This document shows, piece by piece, positions 8,244 to 17,939 of a DNA stretch of 64,000 nt. The DNA is taken from NCBI RefSeq assembly GCF_000024005.1, contig NC_013132.1, positions 2,846,001 to 2,910,000 of the forward strand, read 5' to 3'. The notes beneath the pieces are model-generated. The model was not told where the DNA came from and searched no databases. It was given only the letters and a program-made list of their open reading frames with translations. Source of the DNA: Chitinophaga pinensis DSM 2588 (GTDB taxonomy: Bacteria > Bacteroidota > Bacteroidia > Chitinophagales > Chitinophagaceae). Position 1 is the stretch's first letter; every line of letters starts with the position of its first letter. Position numbers and translations under genes: made by a program.

Positions 8244-11090
8244 ATGATGTCAACCAGGAGTCTAAATCGAATCGTGTTTTTATTGTTATGCCTTTATGTA
8301 CCATTTGCTGCTGCATATGCACAGAAACAAAGAATTACCGGTAAAGTGACAGATGCTACCACAGGAGTACCATTAGAAGGTATTACTGTGCGCGTAAAAC
8401 TGAGCGGTACCGGTACGCTGACAGGTAAAGAAGGTACTTATGCCATAGAGGCTAAAACAGACGATGTGCTGGAACTCAGCGCCATTGGTTTTAAGCCCTT
8501 ATCCGTGCCTGTCAATAGCCGTACGGTGGTGGACATTCAGCTGACTTCTACCGTATCTGAACTATCGCAGGTCGTGCTGGTAGGTACCCGTTCCGGCGGT
8601 CGTGCCAGAATAGAAACGCCCGTACCGGTAGATGTGATCTCCATGAGCCAGACCGCCTATCCGACAGCCAAAATGGACCTGACAGCCCTGCTGAACGTGT
8701 CTGCGCCTTCCTTTAACTATAATAAACAGAGCGGAAGCGATGGTGCTGACCAGATCGACCTGGCTACCTTACGTGGTCTCGGACCTGATCAGACCCTTGT
8801 ACTGGTCAACGGTAAACGCCGGCATCAGACGGCCTTTATTGCCGTATATGGCACCCGTGGCCGTGGTAACTCAGGTACTGACCTGAATGCCATCCCGGAA
8901 GCCGCTATTGACCGTGTGGAAATACTGCGTGACGGTGCGTCCGCCCAATACGGTTCTGACGCGATTGCGGGTGTCATCAACATCATCTTAAAGAAAGAAG
9001 TGAATCACCTCTATGTAAATGCCGGATATGCCGGGTATTACGATCATAAATACAATACCCACTTCGGCCAGGATCTGAACCAGTATAAAAGCGGTGGCGC
9101 GATAGATGGTAACGCCGTATCCGTAGGGCTCAGTTATGGGGTGCCATTGGGCAAAAACGGCGGTTTCCTGAACTTTTCAGGCAATTTCCTGAAACAGGGT
9201 AAGACCTATCGTCAGGTGCTGGATACCAACCTTGCCAACAAAGACGCCCTGCCGATTAACGTTGTGCGACGTTCCTATGGCGATGCTTCCAAAACGACCG
9301 GCGGTGGTATGCTGAACCTGGAACTGCCTTTTGCTGACGGAAAGACCACTTTCTATGCGTTTGGAGGCTATAATTACAAGTTCTCCGACGCTTACGCTTA
9401 TTCCCGTCACTTTAACGGCAATAACCCCAGCTCCAGCGGGCACCCGGACCGTTTCCCTACAGACGCTAACGGTAACCTGATATTTTATCCGGATATTATG
9501 TACCCGGTATCTTCTCCGGGAGGCGCTGCTAATGACACCGTATTTGATCCGCATATACAGAACAAGATCAGGGACTGGTCGGCTGCTGCAGGTATCAAAG
9601 GTGAATTTGGTAACGACTGGACCTGGGACCTGAGTAATACCATTGGCCGCAACGACTTCCATTTTTATGGTGACAAAACGTTTAATGCTTCCATGGGAGC
9701 GAATACGCCTACACATTTTGACGACGGCGGATTTTCCTTCCTGCAGAATACCGCTAACCTGACCATTGGTAAAGCGTTCAGCGGTGTGGCGCATGGACTA
9801 AACCTCGCATTAGGCGCAGAATACCGTTATGAGAAGTATCAGATCTATGCCGGTGATGCCGCCTCTTACACCAATTATGATCCTACTTTCTTTAAGGCAA
9901 CGGGTGCACAGGGTTTCCCTGGTTATCGTCCGAGTGATGAAGTGGATGCCAACCGATCCAATATCGCCGGATTTGTAGATGCAGAACTGGATGTAACAGA
10001 CAAATGGCTGATCGGTGCAGCAGTGCGTGCAGAGAACTACAGCGATTTTGGTTTCACCAGTAACTATAAATTCGCTACCCGTTATAAAGTGACTTCCAAC
10101 TTCAACCTGAGAGGTTCGGTAAGCACAGGTTTCCGTGCCCCTTCTCTCCAACAGATTAACTTCAGTTCACAGTATACTAACGTACAGGGGGGAACTATTA
10201 CAGAAGTAAAGATTGCTCCTAACAGTAACAGTATTACCAGGGCCGCCGGTATCCCTGATCTGAAACAGGAAAAATCCGTCAATGCGAGTCTGGGTTTCAC
10301 CTGGAAACCTCTAAGTGCATTATCTGTAACAGTTGATGGTTACCTGGTAAAAGTAAAAGACAGGATCGTGTTATCCGGTCAGTTTAGTGCATCAGATACC
10401 ACACTTTCTCCTGAGTTGTATCAGACCTTGAATAACCTGCATATCGATAATGCACAGTTCTTCGCCAATGCGGTGAATACCACCAATACGGGTGTTGATA
10501 TCGTGATTGATTATAACAAACGTTGGGCTAATCAGCGTTTCAGGGCTTTAATAGCGGCTAACTTCCAGCATATGAAGATCGATAAGATCAATGTGCCTGA
10601 GAAGCTGAATGATAGTTATCTGCACAGAAAATCATTCTTCAGCGACCGTGAAGAGCGTTTTGTACTGGCTTCAGCGCCTCCGGTGAAGATTGGTCTGAAC
10701 CTGGACTATGGTATCAATAAATTCGGCGTAAGCGCACATGTCACTTACTTTGGTAAAGTTGAATTGTATGGCTATGGCTGGAGCGGGGATCTGGCAGGAA
10801 GCGGTATCAATCCTGTTGTAGGACTGGACAGCGATCCTGATAAACTGGTACCTGAACTGTTTAAATATAAAGGCAAGGCAGTGACTGACCTGGCGGTGAA
10901 CTATAAGCTGACCAAACAACTTAACTGGTTTGTAGGCGCTGATAATATCTTCAATGTACATCCTTCACTGGGAGTGGTAGATGGTGCGAGATTATCTGCT
11001 TATGACAGTGAAAGTGGCGGTGCCTGGGATGCGGTACAGATGGGCTTTAATGGTATTCGGCTGTTTACAAGATTTGTCCTGACACTATAA
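8244..11090 (+). CDS. TonB-dependent outer-membrane receptor with carboxypeptidase-like N-domain
   Basis: A 948-residue outer-membrane transporter. Order: signal peptide (to about residue 27, ending AAAYAQ), a CarboxypepD_reg-like domain (about 30-108, ITGKVTDATTGVPLEG), a plug (about 120-255, with LVLVNGKRRH and ILRDGASAQYGSDAIAGVIN), then a 22-strand-type barrel ending in the aromatic/hydrophobic TRFVLTL. There is no adjacent SusD, so it is not an obvious SusC of a glycan locus; an iron complex, vitamin or other ligand is possible. It stands alone, with an AraC-type regulator divergent from it and operator-like repeats in its leader. The start could be 8244 or the next codon, also ATG. Confidence 0.92.
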   Translation: MMSTRSLNRIVFLLLCLYVPFAAAYAQKQRITGKVTDATTGVPLEGITVRVKLSGTGTLTGKEGTYAIEAKTDDVLELSAIGFKPLSVPVNSRTVVDIQLTSTVSELSQVVLVGTRSGGRARIETPVPVDVISMSQTAYPTAKMDLTALLNVSAPSFNYNKQSGSDGADQIDLATLRGLGPDQTLVLVNGKRRHQTAFIAVYGTRGRGNSGTDLNAIPEAAIDRVEILRDGASAQYGSDAIAGVINIILKKEVNHLYVNAGYAGYYDHKYNTHFGQDLNQYKSGGAIDGNAVSVGLSYGVPLGKNGGFLNFSGNFLKQGKTYRQVLDTNLANKDALPINVVRRSYGDASKTTGGGMLNLELPFADGKTTFYAFGGYNYKFSDAYAYSRHFNGNNPSSSGHPDRFPTDANGNLIFYPDIMYPVSSPGGAANDTVFDPHIQNKIRDWSAAAGIKGEFGNDWTWDLSNTIGRNDFHFYGDKTFNASMGANTPTHFDDGGFSFLQNTANLTIGKAFSGVAHGLNLALGAEYRYEKYQIYAGDAASYTNYDPTFFKATGAQGFPGYRPSDEVDANRSNIAGFVDAELDVTDKWLIGAAVRAENYSDFGFTSNYKFATRYKVTSNFNLRGSVSTGFRAPSLQQINFSSQYTNVQGGTITEVKIAPNSNSITRAAGIPDLKQEKSVNASLGFTWKPLSALSVTVDGYLVKVKDRIVLSGQFSASDTTLSPELYQTLNNLHIDNAQFFANAVNTTNTGVDIVIDYNKRWANQRFRALIAANFQHMKIDKINVPEKLNDSYLHRKSFFSDREERFVLASAPPVKIGLNLDYGINKFGVSAHVTYFGKVELYGYGWSGDLAGSGINPVVGLDSDPDKLVPELFKYKGKAVTDLAVNYKLTKQLNWFVGADNIFNVHPSLGVVDGARLSAYDSESGGAWDAVQMGFNGIRLFTRFVLTL

Positions 11091-11092
11091 AA

Positions 11093-11212
11093 CAATTAAG
11101 AATTAACAATTAAGAATTAAGAATTGAAAGAGAGTGTAGATGCTATTTACTGAAACGAGCTATTTCCTGGCAAGCCTTTAATTCTTAACTCTTAATTCTT
11201 AATTCTTAATTA
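11093..11212. repeat. Heptamer-repeat inverted unit (B)
   Basis: Five heptamers (CAATTAA/GAATTAA) at 11093-11127 start 2 bp after the receptor stop; five inverted copies (TTAATTC and variants) lie at 11178-11212. The spacer is about 50 bp. The unit lies between convergent genes and runs directly into the terminator hairpin. Confidence 0.85.
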
Positions 11213-11259
11213 AAAGAAGAAGGGTTGTCTCGCCTAGGGCGGACAACCCTTCTTCTTTT
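11212..11259. terminator. Bidirectional terminator, 18-bp perfect stem
   Basis: 11212-11229 pairs perfectly with 11242-11259 around a 12-base loop; A and T tracts lie on the outer ends. It serves pyk (minus) and probably the TonB receptor (plus). Confidence 0.9.
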
Positions 11260-11278
11260 ATGTTGTTCCTTTAATCGC

Positions 11279-12769
11279 TTATTCAGCAACTGTAGAAATC
11301 TTGATCGCGTTGGTTGGCAGGTGCTCTTTTACAGGCGTGCTACCAGTATTTACCACAACGTCACCTGGTTTTACGAAACCTCTTTCTTTCAGGATCTTGA
11401 TCTGGTCAGAGATGATCTCGTCCAGGCTCTCTTCACCATCATAGTAGAAAGCACGTACACCCCAGCTCAGGCTCAGCTGATTTACCAGTGTTCTCTCTTT
11501 GGTGTAGATGAACAGTGGAGAACGAGGGCGGTAGCTGCTCAGCATAAAGCCGGTGTAGCCGCTCTGTGTCATACCGATCAGCGCATCTGCATCCAGGTCT
11601 TCCGCCATTTTACATGCATTGTAGCACAGTGCATCGCTCAGGAAGGTTGGAGAGTGACGGTGAGGGATCAGGTTACGGTTATAGATGATGTCTTCTTTTT
11701 CCACTTCGTCGATGATCTTTCTCATGGTCTGGATTACCAGCTCAGGGAATTGACCGGTAGCAGTCTCACCGCTCAGCATCACCGCATCAGCACCTTCCAG
11801 TACAGCGTTCGCTACGTCGGTGATTTCGCTACGGTTAGGACGGGTACGGTCGATCATGCTTTCCATCATCTGTGTAGCCACGATTACAGGCTTAGCACGG
11901 TGGATACATTTACGGATAATGTCTTTCTGGATCATCGGGATCTGCTCAACTGGCAGTTCCACACCCAGGTCACCACGAGCAATCATTACGCCGTCGCTCT
12001 CCCAGATGATTTCCTTCAGGTTAGCAATTGCCTCAGGTTTTTCGATCTTAGAGATCACCTTCATTTTGGAATTGCGCTCTTTCAGGCGTTTACGGATCAG
12101 GAGGAGGTCATCTACGTGTCTTACGAAGGAAAGGGCAACCCAGTCACATTCGTTGTCGATGATGAATTCCAGATCGATTACATCCTTCTCAGTCAGAGCC
12201 GGGAGGGATACTTTAGTATCTGGCAGGTTAAAGCCTTTTTTAGAAGACAGTACACCTGGCAGGCTTACTACTGCTTTGATTTCTTCATTAGCAGTAACTT
12301 CTTTTACAACTGTTTCGATTTTACCGTCATCCAGCAGGATTTTCTGGCCTGGTTTAACGTCTTTGTGCAGGTCTGCGTAGGATACATAGATCTTTTCTGC
12401 ATTACCTACCACTTTCTCATTTACGAAGGTCAGGATCTGACCAGCTACCAGTGGTAATGCGTTGTTTTCGATTTCACCAACACGCAGTTTAGGGCCTTGC
12501 AGGTCAGCCAGAATGGCTACATTGTAAGGCTCAGTCTTATTGATCTGGCGGATATACTGGATGATACGCAGTTTATCCTCATGAGAGCCATGTGAGAAGT
12601 TCAGACGGAACACGTTAACGCCGGCGCGTACGAGTGCTAATAATCCTTCATAAGTATCGCAGGCTGGGCCAACGGTTGCTACTATTTTTGTTTTGTGCAG
12701 GGAATGTGCACGGGAAGCTGCATGATCCATCTGTTTGTGTACGTATTGTGATAAATCTTTTGTACTCAT
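11279..12769 (-). CDS. pyk: Pyruvate kinase
   Basis: A 496-residue glycolytic enzyme making pyruvate and ATP from phosphoenolpyruvate and ADP. Motifs: KIVATVGPACDTYEGL at the N-terminus, FRLNFSHG, the substrate/metal segment KVISKIEKPEAIANL, and MIARGDLGVELP, with ATQMMESMI and SGETATGQFP after it. The B-domain and C-terminal regulatory domain are complete. It lies 11 bp after pfkA, so the two committed steps of glycolysis are co-transcribed. Confidence 0.97.
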   Translation of the reverse strand: MSTKDLSQYVHKQMDHAASRAHSLHKTKIVATVGPACDTYEGLLALVRAGVNVFRLNFSHGSHEDKLRIIQYIRQINKTEPYNVAILADLQGPKLRVGEIENNALPLVAGQILTFVNEKVVGNAEKIYVSYADLHKDVKPGQKILLDDGKIETVVKEVTANEEIKAVVSLPGVLSSKKGFNLPDTKVSLPALTEKDVIDLEFIIDNECDWVALSFVRHVDDLLLIRKRLKERNSKMKVISKIEKPEAIANLKEIIWESDGVMIARGDLGVELPVEQIPMIQKDIIRKCIHRAKPVIVATQMMESMIDRTRPNRSEITDVANAVLEGADAVMLSGETATGQFPELVIQTMRKIIDEVEKEDIIYNRNLIPHRHSPTFLSDALCYNACKMAEDLDADALIGMTQSGYTGFMLSSYRPRSPLFIYTKERTLVNQLSLSWGVRAFYYDGEESLDEIISDQIKILKERGFVKPGDVVVNTGSTPVKEHLPTNAIKISTVAE

Positions 12770-12780
12770 AGCTCTATTTT

Positions 12781-13761
12781 TTAACTCGCAAGTATTTTAA
12801 CCATCTTTAACCATTCCGGATCAAGGTGCTCTTTAGCCTTGATTGCCTGCTCCAGAGGTGTATATTGGATTTTGTTGTTTACAATGCCTATCATCACGTT
12901 AGAAGTACCGTTCAACAGTGCTTCTACGGCTGCGTAACCCATACGGCTGGCCAGAACACGGTCCTGGCTGGTCGGAGATCCACCACGCTGAATGTGGCCA
13001 AGGATGGTTACGCGGGTATCCAGCTGAGGGCAGCTGGATTTTACCATGCGGGCTACTTCTTCAGCACCGCCGGCAATAGAACCTTCCGCTACTACGATGA
13101 TATTTACCAGCTTTTTGCGGCGTTCGTTGGTCTGAAGATCTTCGATGATGTCTTTCACATCGATCAGGTGTTCAGGTGTCATGATGTGCTCGGCGCCAGT
13201 AGAAATACCACTGTGCAGGGCAATATAACCAGCATCACGGCCCATTACCTCTATAACAAATAAACGGTCGTGCGCATCAGCGGTATCACGGATCTTATCG
13301 ATCGCGTCTACAGCTGTGTTCACTGCCGTGTCAAAACCAATAGTAAAATCGGTACCTGCAATATCTTTATCGATAGTGCCAGGCAGGCCGATACATGGAA
13401 TATCAAACTCTTTGCTCATTTTATAAGCACCGTTGAATGATCCGTCCCCACCGATAACTACGATACCGTCAATGTTGTGTTTCTTCAGATTCTCGTAGGC
13501 TTTAGCTCTTCCTTCAGCTTCGTAAAATTCTTTACAACGGGCGGTTTTCAGAATGGTCCCTCCGCGTTGAATAATGTTAGCCACAGATTTGGACTCCAAG
13601 GGAAATATCTCGTTCTTCAGCATTCCCCTGTAGCCATACATAACACCATACACATTTAACTGATGGTAAATTCCGGTTCTTACGACTGCACGAACAGCGG
13701 CATTCATGCCCGGCGCATCGCCACCGGATGTAAGGACTGCGATGTTAGAAACTTTTTTCAT
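12781..13761 (-). CDS. pfkA: ATP-dependent 6-phosphofructokinase
   Basis: A 326-residue enzyme phosphorylating fructose 6-phosphate. It has the nucleotide motif TSGGDAPGMNAAVRA near residue 11, IGGDGSFNGA, the catalytic loop PGTIDKDIAGTD, and the substrate segment EVMGRDAGYIAL. The GGDG-type ATP site suggests ATP and not pyrophosphate as donor. It is first in the pfkA-pyk pair. Upstream, 326 bp separate it from the divergent prolyl oligopeptidase gene. Confidence 0.97.
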   Translation of the reverse strand: MKKVSNIAVLTSGGDAPGMNAAVRAVVRTGIYHQLNVYGVMYGYRGMLKNEIFPLESKSVANIIQRGGTILKTARCKEFYEAEGRAKAYENLKKHNIDGIVVIGGDGSFNGAYKMSKEFDIPCIGLPGTIDKDIAGTDFTIGFDTAVNTAVDAIDKIRDTADAHDRLFVIEVMGRDAGYIALHSGISTGAEHIMTPEHLIDVKDIIEDLQTNERRKKLVNIIVVAEGSIAGGAEEVARMVKSSCPQLDTRVTILGHIQRGGSPTSQDRVLASRMGYAAVEALLNGTSNVMIGIVNNKIQYTPLEQAIKAKEHLDPEWLKMVKILAS

Positions 13762-14087
13762 AGTTATGTTTATTTCCCTCTCTACGTTTTTATGTTGGAT
13801 TCAGGGAACCCCGACGTTAGTTTAAGCTTCCTATTACCCTTATATACCCCAAACGTGTGATATTGCACTCCCGGTTGCCATTCTCCTCCTCTACGTTTTT
13901 TCCTGAAAATCACGCTGCTTATGCATAAATTGCCAGAGAAATATCTAAGTGGCGCACAAAAATAACATTTTGCCCTAGCTTTCTAATAGTATTCTGATGA
14001 ATTACACGAAATTTTCATTTTTAATTAACTAACACAACAAAATTTTTAAAAAATATACATAGATATAATTTAAATACAAACCCGCAA
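13762..14087. promoter_or_regulatory. Divergent promoter region of pfkA and the prolyl oligopeptidase gene
   Basis: 326 bp, with the right half strongly AT-rich. CAAAAATA at 13957-13964 reads TATTTTTG on the minus strand, a match to TAnnTTTG for pfkA, but no good -33 element was found. No gene is seen here. Confidence 0.35.
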
Positions 14088-16223
14088 ATGTTTCAAATGA
14101 AAACAAGTCGATCATCTCGCCCTATCTTTACCGCATTGTATTTATTAATGATAACAGGACCCGTAATGGCACAACAGTCAGGAATTACTTATCCGAAAAC
14201 AAATAAAACAGACGTTACAGACAATTACCATGGCACCTCCATTGCTGATCCGTACCGTTGGCTGGAAGATGATAATAGCCCTGAGACCAAAGAATGGGTA
14301 AAGGCTCAGAACGCTGTCACTTCCGAATACCTTAATAAGATACCTTTCCATGGTGCAGTCCGTAAACGACTGGAAGAACTCTGGAACTACCCTAAGATAG
14401 GTGCACCCTTCAAAAAAGGAGATTATTACTACTTCTTTAAAAATGATGGTCTGCAGAACCAGTCCGTGCTCTACCGTCAGAAAACCCTGAACGGTACGCC
14501 GGAAGTCTTCATTGACCCGAATAAGTTCTCCGCCAGCGGAACAGTCGCGCTGGGTAGCATTTCCTTCTCCAAAGATGCGAAATATATCGCCTATCAGATC
14601 GCGAAAGCCGGTTCTGACTGGCAACAGGCGTTTGTTATGGATGTGGAAAGCAAGCAACTGCTGAAAGATTCTATCGACTGGATCAAGTTCAGTGGTATCT
14701 CCTGGAAAAAGGATGGTTTCTACTACAGCCGCTACGATAAGCCGACCGAAGAGAACAAACTGTCTAAAAAGAACGAATTCCATAAGGTATATTATCATAA
14801 ACTGGGTACCTCTCAGGAGCAGGATGTACTGATCTTTGAAGATAAAGAACACCCGCTGCGCAATGCCGGCGCACATGTCACCGAAGATGAACGTTTCCTC
14901 ATTCTGAGCCAGAGCGAAGGAACTTCCGGTAACCAGGTACTGTACTGGGACTTACAGGATCCTTCCCAGAAAGGATTTAATCTGCTGGTGAAAGGGTTTG
15001 AGTTCGAACCCAGCATCATAGACAGCCATGGGGATAAACTAATCCTGCTGACCAACGAAGGAGCGCCCAATTATAAAGTAGAGCTGATCGATCCTAAAAA
15101 CCCCTCCAGCCGTCAGCTGCTCATTCCGGAGCAGAAAGAAGTGCTGCAGGGAGTAGGTACTGCAGGTAAGCGGCTTTTCGCCAGCTACCTGAAAGATGCG
15201 GCGTCCCGTGTAGCACAATATACATATGATGGTAAACTGGACTGGCAGATTGAATTACCAGGTATCGGTACCGCCAGCGGTTTTGGTGGAGAAGACGGAG
15301 ATAAGGAATTTTTCTATTCATTCACTTCTTTCGTGAACCCGGTAACGATCTATAAATATGATATTGCCAGTGGTAAGTCAGCCCTGTATGCTAAAACGGA
15401 AGTGAAATTCCGTCAGGAGGACTATGAAACCAAACAGGTGTTCTTCAATAGTAAAGATGGTACCAAGGTGCCTGTGTTCCTGTCTTATAAAAAAGGACTT
15501 AAAAAAGATGGCAAAAATCCGGTACTGCTCTATGGCTATGGTGGCTTCAATATCCCGATGACCCCTGGATTCAGTGTTTCCAACCTGTTTTTCATGGAGC
15601 AGGGAGGCATCTATGCGGTTGTTTGTCTGAGAGGTGGGAGTGAATATGGAGAAGCCTGGCACAAGGGCGGTATGCTGGAAAAGAAGCAGAACGTATTTGA
15701 CGACTTTATCGGTGCCGCCGAATTCCTGGTAAAAGAGAAATATACCAGTCCTTCCAAACTGGCGATCCGTGGTGGCTCTAATGGTGGCTTGCTGATAGGC
15801 GCCTGTATGACCCAGCGCCCGGATCTGTTCAAAGTGGCCCTGCCGGCAGTAGGAGTGATGGATATGCTTCGTTTCCAGAACTTCACGATTGGATGGGCAT
15901 GGGTAACAGAATATGGTACCAGTGCTAAACCTGAACAGTTCAACTATCTTATTAAATACTCTCCGTTGCATAACCTGAAAGCAGGTACGCAATATCCGGC
16001 AACCCTGGTTACTACTGCGGATCATGATGACCGTGTAGTACCGGCACACTCCTTTAAGTTTGCCGCAACCTTACAGGCTGCCAATGCTGGTCCTAACCCG
16101 ACGCTTATACGTATAGATACCCAGGCTGGTCACGGTGCCGGTAAACCTACGTCCAAGCTGATCGAAGAAGCCGCAGACGTCTGGTCATTTACGATGTATA
16201 ATCTGGGTATGAGCTTTAAATAA
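14088..16223 (+). CDS. Secreted prolyl oligopeptidase (S9A)
   Basis: A 711-residue serine peptidase of the prolyl oligopeptidase family, which cleaves after proline in short peptides. It has a signal peptide (ending near MITGPVMAQQ), an N-terminal segment YPKTNKTDVTDNYHGTSIAD, a seven-bladed propeller, and the C-terminal alpha/beta hydrolase. Catalytic serine is in RGGSNGGLLIG, the aspartate in TADHDDRVVPAHS, and the histidine in QAGHGAGKPT. A second ATG (14097) gives a slightly shorter signal peptide and is equally likely. It is a single gene with its own terminator. Confidence 0.95.
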   Translation: MFQMKTSRSSRPIFTALYLLMITGPVMAQQSGITYPKTNKTDVTDNYHGTSIADPYRWLEDDNSPETKEWVKAQNAVTSEYLNKIPFHGAVRKRLEELWNYPKIGAPFKKGDYYYFFKNDGLQNQSVLYRQKTLNGTPEVFIDPNKFSASGTVALGSISFSKDAKYIAYQIAKAGSDWQQAFVMDVESKQLLKDSIDWIKFSGISWKKDGFYYSRYDKPTEENKLSKKNEFHKVYYHKLGTSQEQDVLIFEDKEHPLRNAGAHVTEDERFLILSQSEGTSGNQVLYWDLQDPSQKGFNLLVKGFEFEPSIIDSHGDKLILLTNEGAPNYKVELIDPKNPSSRQLLIPEQKEVLQGVGTAGKRLFASYLKDAASRVAQYTYDGKLDWQIELPGIGTASGFGGEDGDKEFFYSFTSFVNPVTIYKYDIASGKSALYAKTEVKFRQEDYETKQVFFNSKDGTKVPVFLSYKKGLKKDGKNPVLLYGYGGFNIPMTPGFSVSNLFFMEQGGIYAVVCLRGGSEYGEAWHKGGMLEKKQNVFDDFIGAAEFLVKEKYTSPSKLAIRGGSNGGLLIGACMTQRPDLFKVALPAVGVMDMLRFQNFTIGWAWVTEYGTSAKPEQFNYLIKYSPLHNLKAGTQYPATLVTTADHDDRVVPAHSFKFAATLQAANAGPNPTLIRIDTQAGHGAGKPTSKLIEEAADVWSFTMYNLGMSFK

Positions 16224-16247
16224 GTATACTCACAAGATAAACTCTTA

Positions 16248-16280
16248 GGGGCTGTCCGCTGTTGGCGGGACAGCCCCTTT
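16248..16280 (+). terminator. Terminator of the prolyl oligopeptidase gene
   Basis: GGGGCTGTCC (16248-16257) pairs with GGACAGCCCC (16268-16277) followed by TTT. A second GC-rich hairpin (AAAGCCGG 16286 / CCGGCTTTTT 16325-16334) follows at once, giving a tandem terminator. Confidence 0.85.
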
Positions 16281-16541
16281 GCATTAAAGCCGGTACGATG
16301 CGGCCGGGCTATCATGATGACCGGCCGGCTTTTTGCGGGATAGGAGGGAATCGTATGGCCGTGCAGGCGATCTGACCTATCCGGAGACATTTACTTGTCA
16401 ATGCCCTGCAAAGCCCCGTTCTGCCTATGGATTAAAGGTTATAGCATTACGGATAAGGAATGAATATAATCCTGCAATCACATTGTAATTCGTAACCGGT
16501 ATTTGAAACTGAATTCGTAATTTTAGTAAAAGGCATAGATC

Positions 16542-17435
16542 ATGAAGGTATTAATCACAGGAAGCAACGGATTATTGGGCCAGCACCTTATTCCCGTTTT
16601 TTTGGAGGATAGCCGGTATCAGGTAATAGCCAGCGGAAGAGGACCTAACCGTCTGCCGCAACAAACCGGATATATCTATGAAGCCACTAACCTGCGGGAT
16701 GCCACCAGCGTGAAGCACCTGCTGGATAAATATCAGCCGGACATCGTCATTCATGCTGCCGCTATGACCCAGGTGGATGACTGCGAACGTAACAAGGATC
16801 TCTGCTGGGATACCAACGTAGCTGCTACCCGTTACCTGCTGAAGGCCGCCGAAGCACATAACACCTTCTTCATTTTCCTGTCTACCGATTTTGTATTCGA
16901 CGGTTTAAAGGGACCCTATGCAGAAGAGGATGCGGTAAACCCCATCAGTTATTATGGCTCCAGCAAAGTGGCGGCTGAAAACATGGTACGCGGCAGTAAA
17001 CTGCCCTGGGCCATCGTACGTACCGTACTGGTATATGGTATCGCAGCCGACTCCAAACGCAGTAACATCATCACCTGGGTGAAAAACAACCTGGAACAGG
17101 GCAAAAAGCTGAAGGTCGTGGATGACCAGTGGCGAACCCCAACCCTCGTACAGGATCTGGCAGTCGGATGTAAGCTGGTAGCGGACAAAAAAGCTGCCGG
17201 AACATTCCACATCTCAGGTAGCGAAACGCTGACCCCTTATCAGATGGCGGTACAGACTGCCGATTATTTCAAACTGAACACACAATTGCTTGAAAAGGTA
17301 GATGCCAAAAGCTTCACGCAACCTGCCAAACGCCCTGCTAAAACAGGTTTTGTAATAGATAAAGCCGTGAAAGAGCTGGGTTTTGCTCCGCATAGTTTTG
17401 ATGAAGGACTGGAGATCTTGTCAAAAGAGATCTAG
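16542..17435 (+). CDS. dTDP-4-dehydrorhamnose reductase-like SDR
   Basis: A 297-residue extended short-chain reductase of the RfbD/RmlD type. It has the Rossmann motif TGSNGLLGQHL near residue 6, HAAAMTQVDDCERN, FLSTDFVFDGLKGPY and the catalytic tyrosine-lysine pair in YYGSSKVAAENM. RfbD makes dTDP-L-rhamnose in its last step, but no rfbA, rfbB or rfbC gene is nearby, so the substrate is uncertain and a stand-alone sugar-nucleotide or unrelated reductase is possible. It has 318 bp of upstream sequence to itself. Confidence 0.8.
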   Translation: MKVLITGSNGLLGQHLIPVFLEDSRYQVIASGRGPNRLPQQTGYIYEATNLRDATSVKHLLDKYQPDIVIHAAAMTQVDDCERNKDLCWDTNVAATRYLLKAAEAHNTFFIFLSTDFVFDGLKGPYAEEDAVNPISYYGSSKVAAENMVRGSKLPWAIVRTVLVYGIAADSKRSNIITWVKNNLEQGKKLKVVDDQWRTPTLVQDLAVGCKLVADKKAAGTFHISGSETLTPYQMAVQTADYFKLNTQLLEKVDAKSFTQPAKRPAKTGFVIDKAVKELGFAPHSFDEGLEILSKEI

Positions 17436-17845
17436 TGTATTTGTAGCTCCATTTCCGATTACATAGGCTGAAGATTGTTTCTCAGAGGAGGTCTGGTATT
17501 GCCAGGGCTTAGGCGAAGACGTGCCACGGATGTATCAGATTTATTTTTTCAGGCTTCTTAGGAGCCGAATTGCCAAGTACTTTTTGGGAGCTGGGGCTTA
17601 CGCTGCGGTTTCAGATGGGACCACTGGCTGATGCTCTTTGAACTTACTATATGGGGCTTTGGGAATATCTGTTAAACTGCTGTCAGGCGGATGGGCTAAC
17701 TTCAAAGAGCTAAGGCCAGGGTCTCCGTCTGAAATCCTTCGCTGTGACCGGACTGATGATATTTCAATAGGGTTTTGGAAGATAATGGCCGGCAGGCAGA
17801 GAGGTAGGTGCGTGGTACAATCTTATGTAACTAATATATAAAGAC
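17436..17845. other. Non-coding region with a long imperfect inverted repeat
   Basis: No convincing gene. 17602-17646 and 17695-17741 are complementary over roughly 45 bases at about three quarters of positions, with exact blocks such as GCTCTTTGAA against TTCAAAGAGC and TTTCAGA against TCTGAAA. The enclosed loop is about 48 bases. It could be a structured RNA or the remains of a small mobile element. Confidence 0.45.
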
Positions 17846-17895
17846 ATATAAAGAAGAAGCCCGTCAGTTCATACTGACGGGCTTCTTCTTTATAT
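17846..17895. terminator. Terminator hairpin, 23-bp perfect stem
   Basis: 17846-17868 pairs perfectly with 17873-17895 around the tetraloop TCAT. The outer stem is AT-rich and the core is GCCCGTCAGT. It lies 37 bp past the stop of the leftward HU-SPOR gene and can act on both strands. Confidence 0.9.
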
Positions 17896-17905
17896 ATAAG
17901 TCTGT

Positions 17906-17939
17906 TTATTGCTATTTGCTATTTGTTATTTGCTATTGC
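17906..17939. repeat. Tandem heptamer TATTTGC abutting a stop codon
   Basis: Period-7 run: TTATTGC, TATTTGC, TATTTGT, TATTTGC, TATTGC. It covers the TAG stop of the HU-SPOR gene (17933-17935). The sequence differs from the GAATTAA family but the period and the position are the same. Confidence 0.75.

Noticed and set aside
11225..12457. Long plus-strand frame opposite pyruvate kinase
   Set aside because: It is antisense to a fully conserved pyk gene and has no family resemblance.
17638..17841. 67-codon frame between the SDR gene and the HU-SPOR gene
   Set aside because: It runs through the loop and right arm of an inverted repeat, has no family resemblance, and the nucleotide structure explains the region better.
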